Positions 10,226 to 19,865 of a DNA stretch of 64,000 nt are shown piece after piece (positions within the stretch are counted from its first letter, which is position 1; the number at the start of each line of letters is the position of its first letter). The position numbers were made by a program, and so were the translations under genes. Source of the stretch: Buchnera aphidicola (Macrosiphoniella sanborni) (GTDB taxonomy: Bacteria > Pseudomonadota > Gammaproteobacteria > Enterobacterales > Enterobacteriaceae); assembly GCF_005080885.1 (NCBI RefSeq), contig NZ_CP034864.1, forward strand, positions 557,932 to 621,931, given 5' to 3'. The notes beneath the pieces were generated by a model. That model saw only the letters and a list, made by a program, of their open reading frames with translations. It was not told the origin of the DNA and made no database searches.

Positions 10226-11356
10226 ATGTTTGAATTTCCTCCTCTAAGTTTATATATTCATATTCCCTGGTGCTCAAAAAAATGTGGATACTGTGATTTC
10301 TATTCGTATGTCAGTCAGACTAGTATTCCTGAAGAAAAATATATTGAACACATTTTTAAAGATTTTGAAAAAGATTTGCTAATGATAAATAATAGAATAA
10401 TTAATACGATTTTTATTGGTGGTGGAACACCTAGTTTATTAAAAAAAGACTCTATTCAAAAATTAATATTAGGTATAAAAAAAAGACACACCATTTTAAA
10501 TAATGCAGAAATTAGTATAGAAGCAAATCCTAAAACATTAGAATATAAAAATTTTATTCATTATAAAAATGTTGGTATTAATCGTTTGTCATTAGGCATT
10601 CAAACATTCAATTCTTCTTTATTAAAGAATATAGAACGCACATACAAAAAAAAAGAAGCTCTAGATGCAATCATAGAAGCAAAAAAATATTATTCTAATT
10701 TAAACTTAGATTTAATGTATGGTTTACCTGATCAATTATTAGAAGATACATTAGAAGATTTAAAATTAGCTATTGAATATAATCCTTCTCATATCTCATG
10801 GTATCAATTTACTATAGAACCAAACACTGTATTTTATAGAAAAAATATACATTTACCACATGAAGAATTAGTATTCCAGATGTTATTAGAAGGGGAAAAA
10901 TTATTAAAAAAATCAGGATATAAAAAATATGAAATATCTTCATATGCTAAGATCAATTATCAATGCAAACATAATCTTAATTATTGGAACTTTGGAGATT
11001 ATATAGGAATAGGTTGTAGTGCTCATGGAAAAATTACTCAAAAAAATGGAACAATTATTAGAACTATTAAAAACAAAAATATGCATCATTTTTTAAATGG
11101 AAATTATCTTCATTCAAAACATATAATTTCTAGAGAAGAAAAAATAATTGAATATTTTATGAATATGTTCAGGTTATATCAACCTGTTTTTAAAAAGCAT
11201 TTTAGAAAGATGACTTATATTAATGAAAATACTATAGTAGAAAAAATTAAAATAGCACAAAAAGAAGGTTTAATAATAAATTATCCAAATCATTGGTATG
11301 TTACAAAAAAAGGAAAATTTTTTTTAAATACATTACTAGAAATTTTTTTAAGTTAA
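10226..11356 (+). CDS. hemW: HemW, radical SAM heme chaperone
   Basis: Radical SAM protein formerly annotated as oxygen-independent coproporphyrinogen III oxidase and now viewed as a heme chaperone. The 376 residues (E. coli 378) start with LSLYIHIPW and the cluster motif C16-x3-C20-x2-C23. The GGGTPS SAM-binding motif, the SIEANP strand, DLMYGLPDQ and the C-terminal GKFFLNTLLEIFL follow in order. It lacks the extra residues of true HemN. The 3' end overlaps the convergent trmB by 9 bases. Confidence 0.95.
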   Translation: MFEFPPLSLYIHIPWCSKKCGYCDFYSYVSQTSIPEEKYIEHIFKDFEKDLLMINNRIINTIFIGGGTPSLLKKDSIQKLILGIKKRHTILNNAEISIEANPKTLEYKNFIHYKNVGINRLSLGIQTFNSSLLKNIERTYKKKEALDAIIEAKKYYSNLNLDLMYGLPDQLLEDTLEDLKLAIEYNPSHISWYQFTIEPNTVFYRKNIHLPHEELVFQMLLEGEKLLKKSGYKKYEISSYAKINYQCKHNLNYWNFGDYIGIGCSAHGKITQKNGTIIRTIKNKNMHHFLNGNYLHSKHIISREEKIIEYFMNMFRLYQPVFKKHFRKMTYINENTIVEKIKIAQKEGLIINYPNHWYVTKKGKFFLNTLLEIFLS

Positions 11357-12085
11357 ATCAGAAATATTATTTTTTAATTTAAACATTAAATCAAAAACAC
11401 TATTGCCCTGAATACATGCTTTTATTTCAAATTTTGTCATTACACGAGATATAGGTCGGGGGATAAAATCATTTTTTTTAGATAAATTTTGATATTCATT
11501 AATATCTTTAATTTCATTTAATATATAACAAGCATATGATTTAGAATCAGTGGCAACATGTAATATACCATTAATTATTAATTTTTTTGCAATAATTTCT
11601 AAAAATTTTTTTTTTACAAGTCTTCTTTTATGATGACGTTTTTTGTTCCAAGGATCTGGAAAAAAAATTTGTACAATAGATAAAGTATTATCTGGAATCA
11701 TATATTTCATAACTTCTACCGCATCGTGATAAATAATTCTTAAATTTTTAACTTGATAAATATGTGCTAAATTTAAACAAGAACCGATTCCAGATTTATA
11801 TACTTCAATTCCTAAAAAATTTTTTTTAGGAAAATTTATAGCATTTTGAATTAAAGTTTTTCCGCAACCAAAACCAATTTCTAATACAATTTGATAATTT
11901 GAATTAAATATAGACGATAGATTTAATAATTGATCTTGAAAATTCACACCAATACAAGACCAATATTTTTGAATTGCATTTTTTTGTGAAGTAGTAAGAC
12001 GCCTTTGACGAAATATAAAACTATGAATTTGGCGTAAAAAAGTACCATCTTTTTTATATTTTGGTATAAAAATATTATTTCTCAT
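11348..12085 (-). CDS. trmB: tRNA (guanine-N7)-methyltransferase
   Basis: SAM-dependent enzyme making m7G46 in the variable loop of tRNAs. The 245 residues are close to the E. coli 239. SAM-binding motif I is LEIGFGCGKTL (about 90-100). The conserved FFPDPWNKKRHHKRR block follows, where Asp is catalytic and the basic stretch contacts tRNA. HVATDSKSYACY lies near the C-terminus. It neighbours hemW and mutY exactly as in E. coli. Confidence 0.96.
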   Translation of the reverse strand: MRNNIFIPKYKKDGTFLRQIHSFIFRQRRLTTSQKNAIQKYWSCIGVNFQDQLLNLSSIFNSNYQIVLEIGFGCGKTLIQNAINFPKKNFLGIEVYKSGIGSCLNLAHIYQVKNLRIIYHDAVEVMKYMIPDNTLSIVQIFFPDPWNKKRHHKRRLVKKKFLEIIAKKLIINGILHVATDSKSYACYILNEIKDINEYQNLSKKNDFIPRPISRVMTKFEIKACIQGNSVFDLMFKLKNNISDLT

Positions 12086-12205
12086 ATTTTTTCATAAATC
12101 TTAATAAATTAATAAAAAATTTCTAATTATGATTTTTTAAGAATATCATAATATTAATATTATTAAAATATACTAAAAAATTTTTATCACATGGTTTATA
12201 TAATA

Positions 12206-13279
12206 ATGACAACATATTTTTTTTCACAATTAATAATAAATTGGTACCATAAATATGGCAGAAAAGATTTACCTTGGCAAAAAAATAAAACATTATATAC
12301 AGTTTGGATATCTGAAATAATGTTACAACAGACTACGGTAAAATATGTCATTCCATATTTTAAAAGATTTATATTACATTTTCCAAATATACGTTCTCTT
12401 GATAAAAGTAAATTAGATGACGTTTTATATTTATGGAGTGGTCTTGGTTATTATAATAGAGCAAAAAATATTTATAAATCAGTGAAAATTATACGAGAAA
12501 AATACAATGGAAAATTTCCTGATCAATTTTTAAATGTCATAAAATTACCGGGAATTGGAAGATCTACAGCAGGAGCTATTTTATCTTTATCATTAAATTT
12601 TTTTTATCCTATATTAGATGGTAATGTTAAAAGAATTTTAATTCGTTACTATGGTATTATGAGTACAGTTCAAGATAAGAAAATAGAAAAAAAATTATGG
12701 AAAATTATTGAATCAATTACTCCAATATATAATACTGCTCAATTTAATCAAGGTATGATGGATTTGGGTGCATCTATTTGCACACGTATTAATCCTAAAT
12801 GTCAATATTGTCCATTAAATAAAAAATGTATTGCACAAATACAAAAAGCATGGGATAAATACCCCTTAAAAAATAAAAAGAAAATCTATCCTAATAAGTT
12901 ATTTTGGTTCGTCGTAATTAAATATAAATATAATTTTTGGCTACAAAAAAATACTCAAAAAAATATTTGGAACAATCTTTTTTGTTTTCCACAATTTAAT
13001 AATGAAAAAAAAGCTTTAAATTGGCTTCAAGAAAAAAAAATAAATATTAATACATATCAAAAAATGATATCATTTTCTCATAAATTTAGTCATTTAATTT
13101 TACATATTCAACCAATTATTATCGAATTAACTCATATTTCACAATTACATGAAGAAAATCAAAAAAATATTTGGTATAATTTAAAAAACCCGCAACATAT
13201 AGGAATACCTAAACCAGTACAAAGAATATTTGAAATATTTAAAAAAGATATTTTTAAAACAAGGATTATAAAATTATGA
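12206..13279 (+). CDS. mutY: adenine DNA glycosylase MutY
   Basis: Removes adenine mispaired with 8-oxoguanine or guanine, preventing G:C to T:A mutations. The chosen ATG makes MTTYFFSQ align residue for residue with the E. coli N-terminus; an ATG five codons upstream (12191) is also open. Catalytic E37 ([10 protein letters not shown]) and D138 (PILDGN), the helix-hairpin-helix [13 protein letters not shown], and the [4Fe-4S] ligands C192, C199, C202 and C208 all sit at E. coli positions. The C-terminal NUDIX-like 8-oxoG-recognition domain is present but divergent. It overlaps yggX by ATGA. Its survival contrasts with the dead mutL at 27-28 kb. Confidence 0.97.
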   Translation: MTTYFFSQLIINWYHKYGRKDLPWQKNKTLYTVWISEIMLQQTTVKYVIPYFKRFILHFPNIRSLDKSKLDDVLYLWSGLGYYNRAKNIYKSVKIIREKYNGKFPDQFLNVIKLPGIGRSTAGAILSLSLNFFYPILDGNVKRILIRYYGIMSTVQDKKIEKKLWKIIESITPIYNTAQFNQGMMDLGASICTRINPKCQYCPLNKKCIAQIQKAWDKYPLKNKKKIYPNKLFWFVVIKYKYNFWLQKNTQKNIWNNLFCFPQFNNEKKALNWLQEKKININTYQKMISFSHKFSHLILHIQPIIIELTHISQLHEENQKNIWYNLKNPQHIGIPKPVQRIFEIFKKDIFKTRIIKL

Positions 13280-13509
13280 ATAGAATTATTTTTTGTACAT
13301 TTTTAAAAAAAAAATCTGAAGGACAAGATTTTCAATGTTATCCTGGTAAATTAGGAGAAAAAATATATAATCACATTTCAAAAGCAGCATGGGAACAATG
13401 GATTAAAAAACAAACAGTTTTAATTAATGAAAATAAATTAAATATGTTTAACTATAAAGATCGTCAAATTATTGAACATCATATGAAATTATTTTTATTT
13501 AAAAAATAA
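13276..13509 (+). CDS. yggX: Fe(2+)-trafficking/oxidative protection protein YggX
   Basis: Small protein linked to protection of labile iron-sulfur clusters and to iron trafficking. The core is well conserved: [17 protein letters not shown] with the single Cys, [30 protein letters not shown]. It ends at residue 77 with FLFKK, about 14 residues short of E. coli YggX (91), so the polar C-terminal tail is gone. It is coupled to mutY through a 4-base overlap, the E. coli mutY-yggX arrangement. Confidence 0.95.
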   Translation: MNRIIFCTFLKKKSEGQDFQCYPGKLGEKIYNHISKAAWEQWIKKQTVLINENKLNMFNYKDRQIIEHHMKLFLFKK

Positions 13510-13595
13510 AATAATTTTATAAATTCTAAATTATTTTTTAACACTTAATATTATATTATTAATTAAAAAAAATCTTATAAAAAAAAACTCTTATA

Positions 13596-14387
13596 GTGCT
13601 TATATTTGATTCCGGTGTTGGTGGATTATCTGTATTAAAAACTATTAAAAAAATTTTACCGAATATTCATTATATTTATGTATTAGATAATGAAGTATTT
13701 CCGTATGGAAATAAAACAGAATGTTTTATAGTGCATAGAACTATAAAAATTATTCAAATTATTAAAAAATATTATCCTATTAATATAGTAGTTATTGCGT
13801 GTAATACAGCTAGCACTATAGCTTTATCTATTTTAAAAAAAAAATTTAATTTTCCTATTATTGGAATACTTCCTGCTATAAAAAATGCTGAAAAAATAAC
13901 AAAAAATAAAATTATTGGTTTGATAGCCACACAAGCAACAATCAATTCAATTTATACCAAAAAATTAATACATGAGACATCTTCTTTCAATACTATTAAA
14001 ATTATTAGTACAAATCAACTAGCATCAATATCTGAAAAAAAAGTTAGAGGAATGATATTTTCAAAAAAATATTTAAAAAATATTTTTACACCTTGGATAA
14101 ATTTAAATATTAAACCTGATACAATTATATTAGGATGTACTCATTTTTCATTTTTAAAAAAAGAAATTCAAGATACTATATATCATAAAAAATCATTAAT
14201 TAATTTTGTTGATTCTAGTGAAACTATTGCATTATCCATTCAAAGTTATTTTGATAAATTTAATATTCATCAAATTATTAAAGAAAATATTTTTTTATAT
14301 TCAAAAAATGATTATTTTTTACAACGTTTATTATTTTTTTTAAAAAAATACCAATTTAAAAAAATCAAATATATTAATTTAAATTAA
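13596..14387 (+). CDS. murI: glutamate racemase
   Basis: Makes D-glutamate for peptidoglycan. Both catalytic cysteines are visible, C69 in ACNTAS and C181 in GCTHF, with the N-terminal FDSGVGGLSVL and PYGNKTE motifs. The most upstream in-frame start is GTG at 13596, directly before LIFDSGVGG; a stop lies a few codons earlier. The protein therefore lacks the roughly 20-residue N-terminal extension of E. coli MurI, which binds the UDP-MurNAc-Ala activator there, and may be unregulated. The 3' end overlaps the convergent sbcB by 14 bases. Confidence 0.94.
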   Translation: MLIFDSGVGGLSVLKTIKKILPNIHYIYVLDNEVFPYGNKTECFIVHRTIKIIQIIKKYYPINIVVIACNTASTIALSILKKKFNFPIIGILPAIKNAEKITKNKIIGLIATQATINSIYTKKLIHETSSFNTIKIISTNQLASISEKKVRGMIFSKKYLKNIFTPWINLNIKPDTIILGCTHFSFLKKEIQDTIYHKKSLINFVDSSETIALSIQSYFDKFNIHQIIKENIFLYSKNDYFLQRLLFFLKKYQFKKIKYINLN

Positions 14388-15819
14388 TACTATTAATTAA
14401 AATATTTTTATTTTTTTGAAAAGCATAATTTAATAATTTTTTTAATAAGATTACTTTCTTAAAATCATTATTATTTTTTTTTAATAATATTAAAATTTGG
14501 TTATTATATTTTTTAAAAAAAATTGGATTAAAAATTTCCATGCAATATTTTAGCCATATTTTTTTTTCATTTTTATCTAATGTATAAAAAAAGTTACGAG
14601 CGCGATAACGAAATAATAACGTTTTTAAACGCATATCATAAAAACTATAATTAGTATTTTTTAAAAGTATTGGTAGAGTATTTCGAATAGATTTGATGAT
14701 CTTTTTATCATGTAAATTAAAAAAAGAATCATATATTTTTAGATCAACATTTGACGATTGATTGATGTCAGGTTCTTTAAAAAATATATTTTCAATATGT
14801 ATAATTAAAAAATAATTTTTTTTTATTAAATTAATATTTTTCTTACATAAAGACAAATTAAAATTTAATCGATTATAATCATCTTTATTAATTACTGTCA
14901 TTGGTGCTAAAATAGGACAACGATTCAAATGTAATAACACTATTCCAAAATTAGAAAAATCTTTTATAGAAAGATTATCATTTAAAGATATTCTTTTAAA
15001 CAAATTAATTAATATTTCAAAATCTTTTAATAAATCTATAGCAATTAATACATTGTTATTTTTTTTTAAATACATTATTGGCAGCACAATACTAGCATTA
15101 TGACGCATCGCTGTAAAATAACTAGAAATATATATCATCGGGGTAAATTTTTTTATATTAATTAATTTTTGTAACTCATTTTTCTTTCTTATATTAAAGA
15201 AAAAATTAAATAATTTAGGTTCTTTTTTTTGGATAATTTTTGCAATTTCAATAGTTGCATACACATCCGAAACAGCATCGTGTGCATTTTTATGTAAAAT
15301 GTTATTTTCTTTTGTTATATCTGAGAGTTTAAAACTAGTAAATCCTAATTTATTTTTAGGCCATTTTATACTATTAGGCCTAAACACATAACATGCTCGT
15401 AATATATTTAATAAATCCCAACGAGAGTTACCATTCTTCCAACTCCATTCATAAGAATCAAAAAAATTTCTATAAAATATATTTCGTGTAATTTCATCAT
15501 CAAATTGAATATTATTATAACCAACAATACAAGTATTAGGATATATTAAAATATCATGTACTTTTTTAGAAAAATTATATTCATTAGTTCCGTTTTTATG
15601 TGTATATTGAGGAGTGATATGAGTAATTAGAACAGAATTTGGATCAGGTAAATAATCATCTGGTGGAATACAATAAAAATATTGCGGATCATCCACTATA
15701 TTAAATTGCATATCAGTTCTAATACATGCAAATTGAGCTGGCTTATCTAAAGATGTATGTTTTCCAAATGTTTCATAATCATAAAACAAATAAGTAGATA
15801 TATTATTTTTAAATAGCAT
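14374..15819 (-). CDS. sbcB: exodeoxyribonuclease I
   Basis: 3'-5' single-strand DNA exonuclease that acts in recombination and mismatch repair and interacts with SSB. The 481 residues (E. coli 475) begin with the DEDD exonuclease motif YDYETFG (two metal-binding acids), followed by GYNNIQFDDEI, WDLLN, and the HDAVSDVYAT motif III with catalytic His and Asp. The C-terminal half is much more divergent and Lys/Asn-rich. With mutL dead, its mismatch-repair role is probably gone. Confidence 0.95.
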   Translation of the reverse strand: MLFKNNISTYLFYDYETFGKHTSLDKPAQFACIRTDMQFNIVDDPQYFYCIPPDDYLPDPNSVLITHITPQYTHKNGTNEYNFSKKVHDILIYPNTCIVGYNNIQFDDEITRNIFYRNFFDSYEWSWKNGNSRWDLLNILRACYVFRPNSIKWPKNKLGFTSFKLSDITKENNILHKNAHDAVSDVYATIEIAKIIQKKEPKLFNFFFNIRKKNELQKLINIKKFTPMIYISSYFTAMRHNASIVLPIMYLKKNNNVLIAIDLLKDFEILINLFKRISLNDNLSIKDFSNFGIVLLHLNRCPILAPMTVINKDDYNRLNFNLSLCKKNINLIKKNYFLIIHIENIFFKEPDINQSSNVDLKIYDSFFNLHDKKIIKSIRNTLPILLKNTNYSFYDMRLKTLLFRYRARNFFYTLDKNEKKIWLKYCMEIFNPIFFKKYNNQILILLKKNNNDFKKVILLKKLLNYAFQKNKNILINSINLN

Positions 15820-15873
15820 AATTGTAAATTTTAATAAAATAATTAACTATCAATATAAAAAAGGTTTATAAAA

Positions 15874-16182
15874 ATGTCTGAAATAAAGCAATCATTTAAG
15901 AATGTATTAGAATTTGTGCATAAATCTAGAAGAAAAAATAAAATTAAAAGAGAAATTTGTGATATTGAAAAAAAAATAAGAGATAATAAAAAAAGAATAT
16001 TACTTTTAGATAATCTAAATCAGTATATTAGTAGAGATATGAGTTATGAAGAAATTAAAAAAATAATTTTTATGATGAAAAATGATTATGAAGATCGAGT
16101 AGATGATTATATTGTAAAAAGTGCAGAATTATATAAAGAAAAAAAAAGTTTATCACAAGAGTTAAAATTAATGATCAAGTAA
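15874..16182 (+). CDS. tmaR: TmaR (YeeX, DUF496), polar regulator of PTS enzyme I
   Basis: Small coiled-coil-rich protein. In E. coli, YeeX was renamed TmaR because it clusters PTS enzyme I at the poles and modulates its activity, and its phosphorylated Y72 is needed for this. The 102 residues align almost without gaps to E. coli: [29 protein letters not shown] and [10 protein letters not shown], with Y72 conserved at the same position. The C-terminal few residues are lost. It lies between sbcB and tRNA-Asn. A PTS target is plausible because mtlA is in this window. Confidence 0.93.
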   Translation: MSEIKQSFKNVLEFVHKSRRKNKIKREICDIEKKIRDNKKRILLLDNLNQYISRDMSYEEIKKIIFMMKNDYEDRVDDYIVKSAELYKEKKSLSQELKLMIK

Positions 16183-16186
16183 TTTT

Positions 16187-16259
16187 CTCCTCCGACTGGA
16201 TTCGAACCAGTGACATACGGATTAACAGTCCGCCGTTCTACCAACTGAACTACAGAGGA
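16187..16259 (-). tRNA. asnT: tRNA-Asn (GTT)
   Basis: A 73-base cloverleaf with acceptor TCCTCTG/CGGAGGA (one G-U pair), anticodon GTT in CTGTTAA, T-loop TTCGAAT and discriminator G. It is nearly identical to E. coli tRNA-Asn. CCA is not encoded. Confidence 0.96.
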
Positions 16260-16400
16260 ATATGAATATATATATCAAAAATTTTTATATCTGTCAAATG
16301 TATATATAAAAAAAACATCAAAAAAAAAAATATATAAAATATTTAAAAGATTTCTAGATTATTATAAAAAATTGCTCTATAGTAAGAATAGTAAAAATTT

Positions 16401-16473
16401 GGCCCTTTAGCTCAGTGGTAAGAGCAGGCGACTCATAATCGCTTGGTCGCTGGTTCAAATCCAGCAAGGGCCA
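16401..16473 (+). tRNA. ileX: tRNA-Ile2 (CAT, lysidine-modified)
   Basis: A 73-base tRNA with anticodon CAT in the loop CTCATAA. Overall it matches E. coli ileX, not the initiator or elongator Met tRNAs: acceptor GGCCCTT and the arm GGCGA/TCGCT. It would read AUA after TilS changes C34 to lysidine. AUA codons are common in this AT-rich genome. CCA is not encoded. Confidence 0.94.
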
Positions 16474-16595
16474 TAAAAAACTAACTTCTTCTAAAATTTT
16501 TTATCTAAACATCATACTAATTTTAATATCAATTCAAATGATTAATTTTCAAAATTCTATTCTAAATTTTTACGATTAATTAGGATCTAATTTTT

Positions 16596-17237
16596 ATGAA
16601 CTGGAAAAAAGAATTTATTGATTATTCTTTTAAAAAAAAAGCATTAAAATTTGGAAGATTTAAATTAAAATCAGGACGAACTAGTCCTTATTTTTTTAAT
16701 TCGGGATTGTTATCCACAGGAAAAGATATTATAAAAATTGGTTTATTTTATGCACATTCTATTATAAAATCAAAAATAAAATTTGATATATTATTCGGTC
16801 CTGCATATAAAGGCATTCCTATAGTTGCAGCAACTACAATAGCATTAAAAAATCACTATAACTTAAATGTTTCATATGCTTTTAATCGTAAAGAGAAAAA
16901 AAAATATGGAGAGAAAGGAGGTTTAATTGGAACAGAAATATATCAAAAAAGAGTTATTATTTTAGACGACGTAATTACATCGGGCACTGCAATACATCAT
17001 TCTATTAAAATTATAGAAGAACAAGAAGCAAAAATTTCTTCTATTTTTGTTCTTTTAGATAGACAAGAAAAAGGACAAAGAAATTTATCTACAATTAATC
17101 ATATTTCAAAAAATAATAGTTATAATATTATATCTATAATAACAATTGAAGATTTGATTTCTTATTTAATAGAAGATCCAAAATTAAATAAACATATTCC
17201 TGATTTAATAAAATATCGTAAAAAATATGGAATATAA
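16596..17237 (+). CDS. pyrE: orotate phosphoribosyltransferase
   Basis: Converts orotate and PRPP to orotidine-5'-phosphate in pyrimidine synthesis. The 213 residues equal E. coli PyrE in length. The N-terminal FKLKSGRTSPYFFNSG segment binds orotate/PRPP, AYKGIP lies in the core, and the 13-residue PRPP motif VIILDDVITSGTA is intact. It lies next to dut in convergent orientation (22 bases apart), an E. coli neighbourhood with slmA and rph removed. Confidence 0.97.
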   Translation: MNWKKEFIDYSFKKKALKFGRFKLKSGRTSPYFFNSGLLSTGKDIIKIGLFYAHSIIKSKIKFDILFGPAYKGIPIVAATTIALKNHYNLNVSYAFNRKEKKKYGEKGGLIGTEIYQKRVIILDDVITSGTAIHHSIKIIEEQEAKISSIFVLLDRQEKGQRNLSTINHISKNNSYNIISIITIEDLISYLIEDPKLNKHIPDLIKYRKKYGI

Positions 17238-17259
17238 AATACTATCTTATTAATCTTTA

Positions 17260-17724
17260 TTAATCTAAACCAGAATGGCCAAAACCTTTTTTTGCACGTT
17301 CTGTACATTTAAAATCTTTTACTAAAGAAAAAAAAGGTCTAATAATTGGAACAAATACTATTTGTGCTACTCTTGCATACGGATAAATATCAAAATTTCT
17401 TTTACTTCTATTCCACAGAGAAATCATTAATTCACCTTGATAATCAGAATCAATTAAACCAATTAAATTGCCTAAAACAATACCTTTTTTATGACCTAAT
17501 CCAGATCTCGGCAAGATTAATGCAGTAATATTAGGATTAGAAATGTGTATTGCTATTCCAGTTGGAATCAATATTGTTTGTTGTGATTGTAATTGAATTT
17601 TTTTTGTTAAACAAGCTCTAAGATCTAAACCAGACGATCCTGGAGTTGCAAAATTTGGCAAAAAAAATTTTTTTTTTATATCATTATTTAAAATTTTTAT
17701 TTTAATAGTATTAATAGTATTCAT
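17260..17724 (-). CDS. dut: dUTP pyrophosphatase
   Basis: Trimeric enzyme cutting dUTP to dUMP and pyrophosphate, which keeps uracil out of DNA and feeds dTMP synthesis. The 154 residues (E. coli 152) show the five family motifs: [30 protein letters not shown] with the catalytic Asp, ARVAQIVF, and C-terminal KKGFGHSG. The glycine-rich fifth motif has KK where E. coli has GG, a mild deviation. The protein is otherwise complete. Confidence 0.97.
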   Translation of the reverse strand: MNTINTIKIKILNNDIKKKFFLPNFATPGSSGLDLRACLTKKIQLQSQQTILIPTGIAIHISNPNITALILPRSGLGHKKGIVLGNLIGLIDSDYQGELMISLWNRSKRNFDIYPYARVAQIVFVPIIRPFFSLVKDFKCTERAKKGFGHSGLD

Positions 17725-17772
17725 AGTAATATTATATATTTTTAAAAACTCATAACTGTTATTATAAAAGCT

Positions 17773-18522
17773 TTATAATACCGATGCATAAAAACCTGGA
17801 TTAATAAAAGAAGAACGTGTAGACAATGAATAATTTAAATTATGATTTGTCCATGTTTTAACTATGCCTCCAGATGCAACAAGAATAGCATTACCGGCAG
17901 CGGTATCCCATATATTTGTATTTCCAAATCTTGGATAAATTTGAGCTTTTCCTTCAGCTATTAAACAAAATTTTAATGATGAACCTAATTTTTTAATTTT
18001 ATAATTTTTGATATTTTTTAAATATTGTTTTAATTTTTCATTAGGATGAGAGCGACTAATAACTAATAAAGGAATATTTGCTTTAGAAACATGAATTTTT
18101 CTTTTGCAACCTATTTTTTTCTCTTTCCATGCATTATTTTTATATGAAGAATATAAAATGTCTAACACAGGAGCATATATGACACCTAATATAGGAATAT
18201 TATTTTTAATTAAACAAATATTTACAGTAAATTCACCGTTTTTTTTTAAAAACTCTTTTGTTCCATCTAATGGATCAATCAACCAATAATTATTCCAATT
18301 TTTACAAATATTCAAATCATAATTTTCTTCTTCTGAAACTATTGGAACATTAGGGGTTATTAATACGATACCTTTTTTAATAATATTACTAGCTTCACGA
18401 TCTACATTAGTTACAGGCGTATTATCAGATTTATAAGAAATATTTAAATATTCCTGAGAATTATAAAAATTCATAATAGAATGACCAGCACAACGTGCTA
18501 GTTGACAGATTTTATCCAACAT
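17773..18522 (-). CDS. cysQ: 3'(2'),5'-bisphosphate nucleotidase CysQ
   Basis: Inositol-monophosphatase-fold enzyme that hydrolyses PAP, the by-product of sulfate reduction, to AMP. The 249 residues (E. coli 246) contain the metal sites SEEE, DPLDGTKEF (about 82-90) and WDTAAGNAIL near the C-terminus. Its presence fits active cysteine and sulfur assimilation in the symbiont, although cys genes are not in this window. It is co-oriented with dut and lies downstream of rplI. Confidence 0.96.
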   Translation of the reverse strand: MLDKICQLARCAGHSIMNFYNSQEYLNISYKSDNTPVTNVDREASNIIKKGIVLITPNVPIVSEEENYDLNICKNWNNYWLIDPLDGTKEFLKKNGEFTVNICLIKNNIPILGVIYAPVLDILYSSYKNNAWKEKKIGCKRKIHVSKANIPLLVISRSHPNEKLKQYLKNIKNYKIKKLGSSLKFCLIAEGKAQIYPRFGNTNIWDTAAGNAILVASGGIVKTWTNHNLNYSLSTRSSFINPGFYASVL

Positions 18523-18580
18523 TTTATACCGCTTTTATGTATAATTTAGTATTTAAATAACATTTAAAAACATATAAAAA

Positions 18581-19033
18581 TTAATTTTTTGGAATAATAT
18601 TAACTATAAATTCAACACATACTTTTTTATGTGGTTGGAAAATTACTTTATGTTCACCTATTTTACGTAATAAACCATTAGGTAATCGAATTTCTTTTTT
18701 ATTTATTTTCAAACCTAATAACATTATTGCTTTAACAATATTTCTAATACCTACAGAACCAAATATTTTTCCTTCTTTTCCGACTTTTGATACTATAGTT
18801 ATTGCATTAATTTTTTTTATTTTTTCAGCTCGTGACTGTGCTGTAAGAATTCTACTAATTTTTTCTTGCTCTAACGCAATGCGTTGTGCTTCAAAAGATT
18901 CAATATTTTTTTTATTAGCTAAAATTGCTTTTCCTTGTGGAATTAAAAAATTTCTAGCATAACCTGATTTAACATTTATTATTTTTCCTGGATCACCTAA
19001 TTTATAAATTTTTGATAAAAGAATAATTTGCAT
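18581..19033 (-). CDS. rplI: 50S ribosomal protein L9
   Basis: Binds 23S rRNA domain V near the L1 stalk. It has the two-domain structure: N-terminal MQIILLSKIYKLGDPGKIINVKSGYARNFLIPQG signature, a long connecting helix (about 45-75) and a C-terminal domain. Length is 150 residues (E. coli 149). It is last in the rpsF-rpsR-rplI cluster, 26 bases after rpsR. Confidence 0.98.
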   Translation of the reverse strand: MQIILLSKIYKLGDPGKIINVKSGYARNFLIPQGKAILANKKNIESFEAQRIALEQEKISRILTAQSRAEKIKKINAITIVSKVGKEGKIFGSVGIRNIVKAIMLLGLKINKKEIRLPNGLLRKIGEHKVIFQPHKKVCVEFIVNIIPKN

Positions 19034-19059
19034 AATAATTTTTCTCTTTCATGACGAAA

Positions 19060-19287
<228 letters not shown>

Positions 19288-19367
19288 TTAATTCTCCTAA
19301 AATTTTATATAAATTAAAAATATTATATATTTTATTGAGAAACTAATTCTTAATAAAGAATCATTTT

Positions 19368-19709
19368 TTATTTTTTTTCTTTTTTATCATCTTTTAATTT
19401 TAAAATCGGTGATAACTCAACTACAGCTTTTTTCATACATATAATCATATTTCTAAGAATGATTTTATTAAAACGAAAATCTGTTTCTAAAACACAAATA
19501 GTTTTTGGAAAAACTTCTATATTCATTAAAATATAATGTGCTTTATGTAATTTATTAATAGAATAAGATAGTTGACGTCTGCCCCAATCTTCTAAACGAT
19601 GTATGATTCCACCATCTTTTTCAATAATTTTTTTATATTTCTCATTAAGCAATGGTATTTTTTCGCTTTGATCAGGGTGAATGATGAATATTATCTCATA
19701 ATGACGCAT
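19368..19709 (-). CDS. rpsF: 30S ribosomal protein S6
   Basis: Binds 16S rRNA together with S18. The 113 residues contain the conserved [16 protein letters not shown] start, [14 protein letters not shown] and the AHYILMNIE strand. The acidic Glu-rich C-terminal tail of E. coli S6, the substrate of RimK-mediated glutamylation, is replaced by a short Lys-rich end. It is the first gene of the ribosomal cluster and has a probable promoter about 100 bases upstream. Confidence 0.97.
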   Translation of the reverse strand: MRHYEIIFIIHPDQSEKIPLLNEKYKKIIEKDGGIIHRLEDWGRRQLSYSINKLHKAHYILMNIEVFPKTICVLETDFRFNKIILRNMIICMKKAVVELSPILKLKDDKKEKK

Positions 19710-19810
19710 GAATATTTGCTCTTTTTAATAATGAAGTATTTTATAAAATGTTTTTAATAAATTTCTAAAAAACAAGAAAAATTTTTAAAAATTTAAATTA
19801 ATTATTTTAT

Positions 19811-19839
19811 ATAATATTGTAATTTATAAGAAAAATCAA
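19811..19839 (-). promoter_or_regulatory. candidate sigma-70 promoter for rpsF operon
   Basis: On the minus strand, TTGATT (19839-19834) and TATTAT (19816-19811) are spaced 17 bases apart, about 95 bases upstream of the rpsF start. Such motifs arise by chance in AT-rich DNA, so this is tentative. I do not see the CCG-containing S6:S18 autoregulatory hairpin in the leader. Confidence 0.3.
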
Positions 19840-19865
19840 TATAATTTGGTATAGTTTAAACAAAA

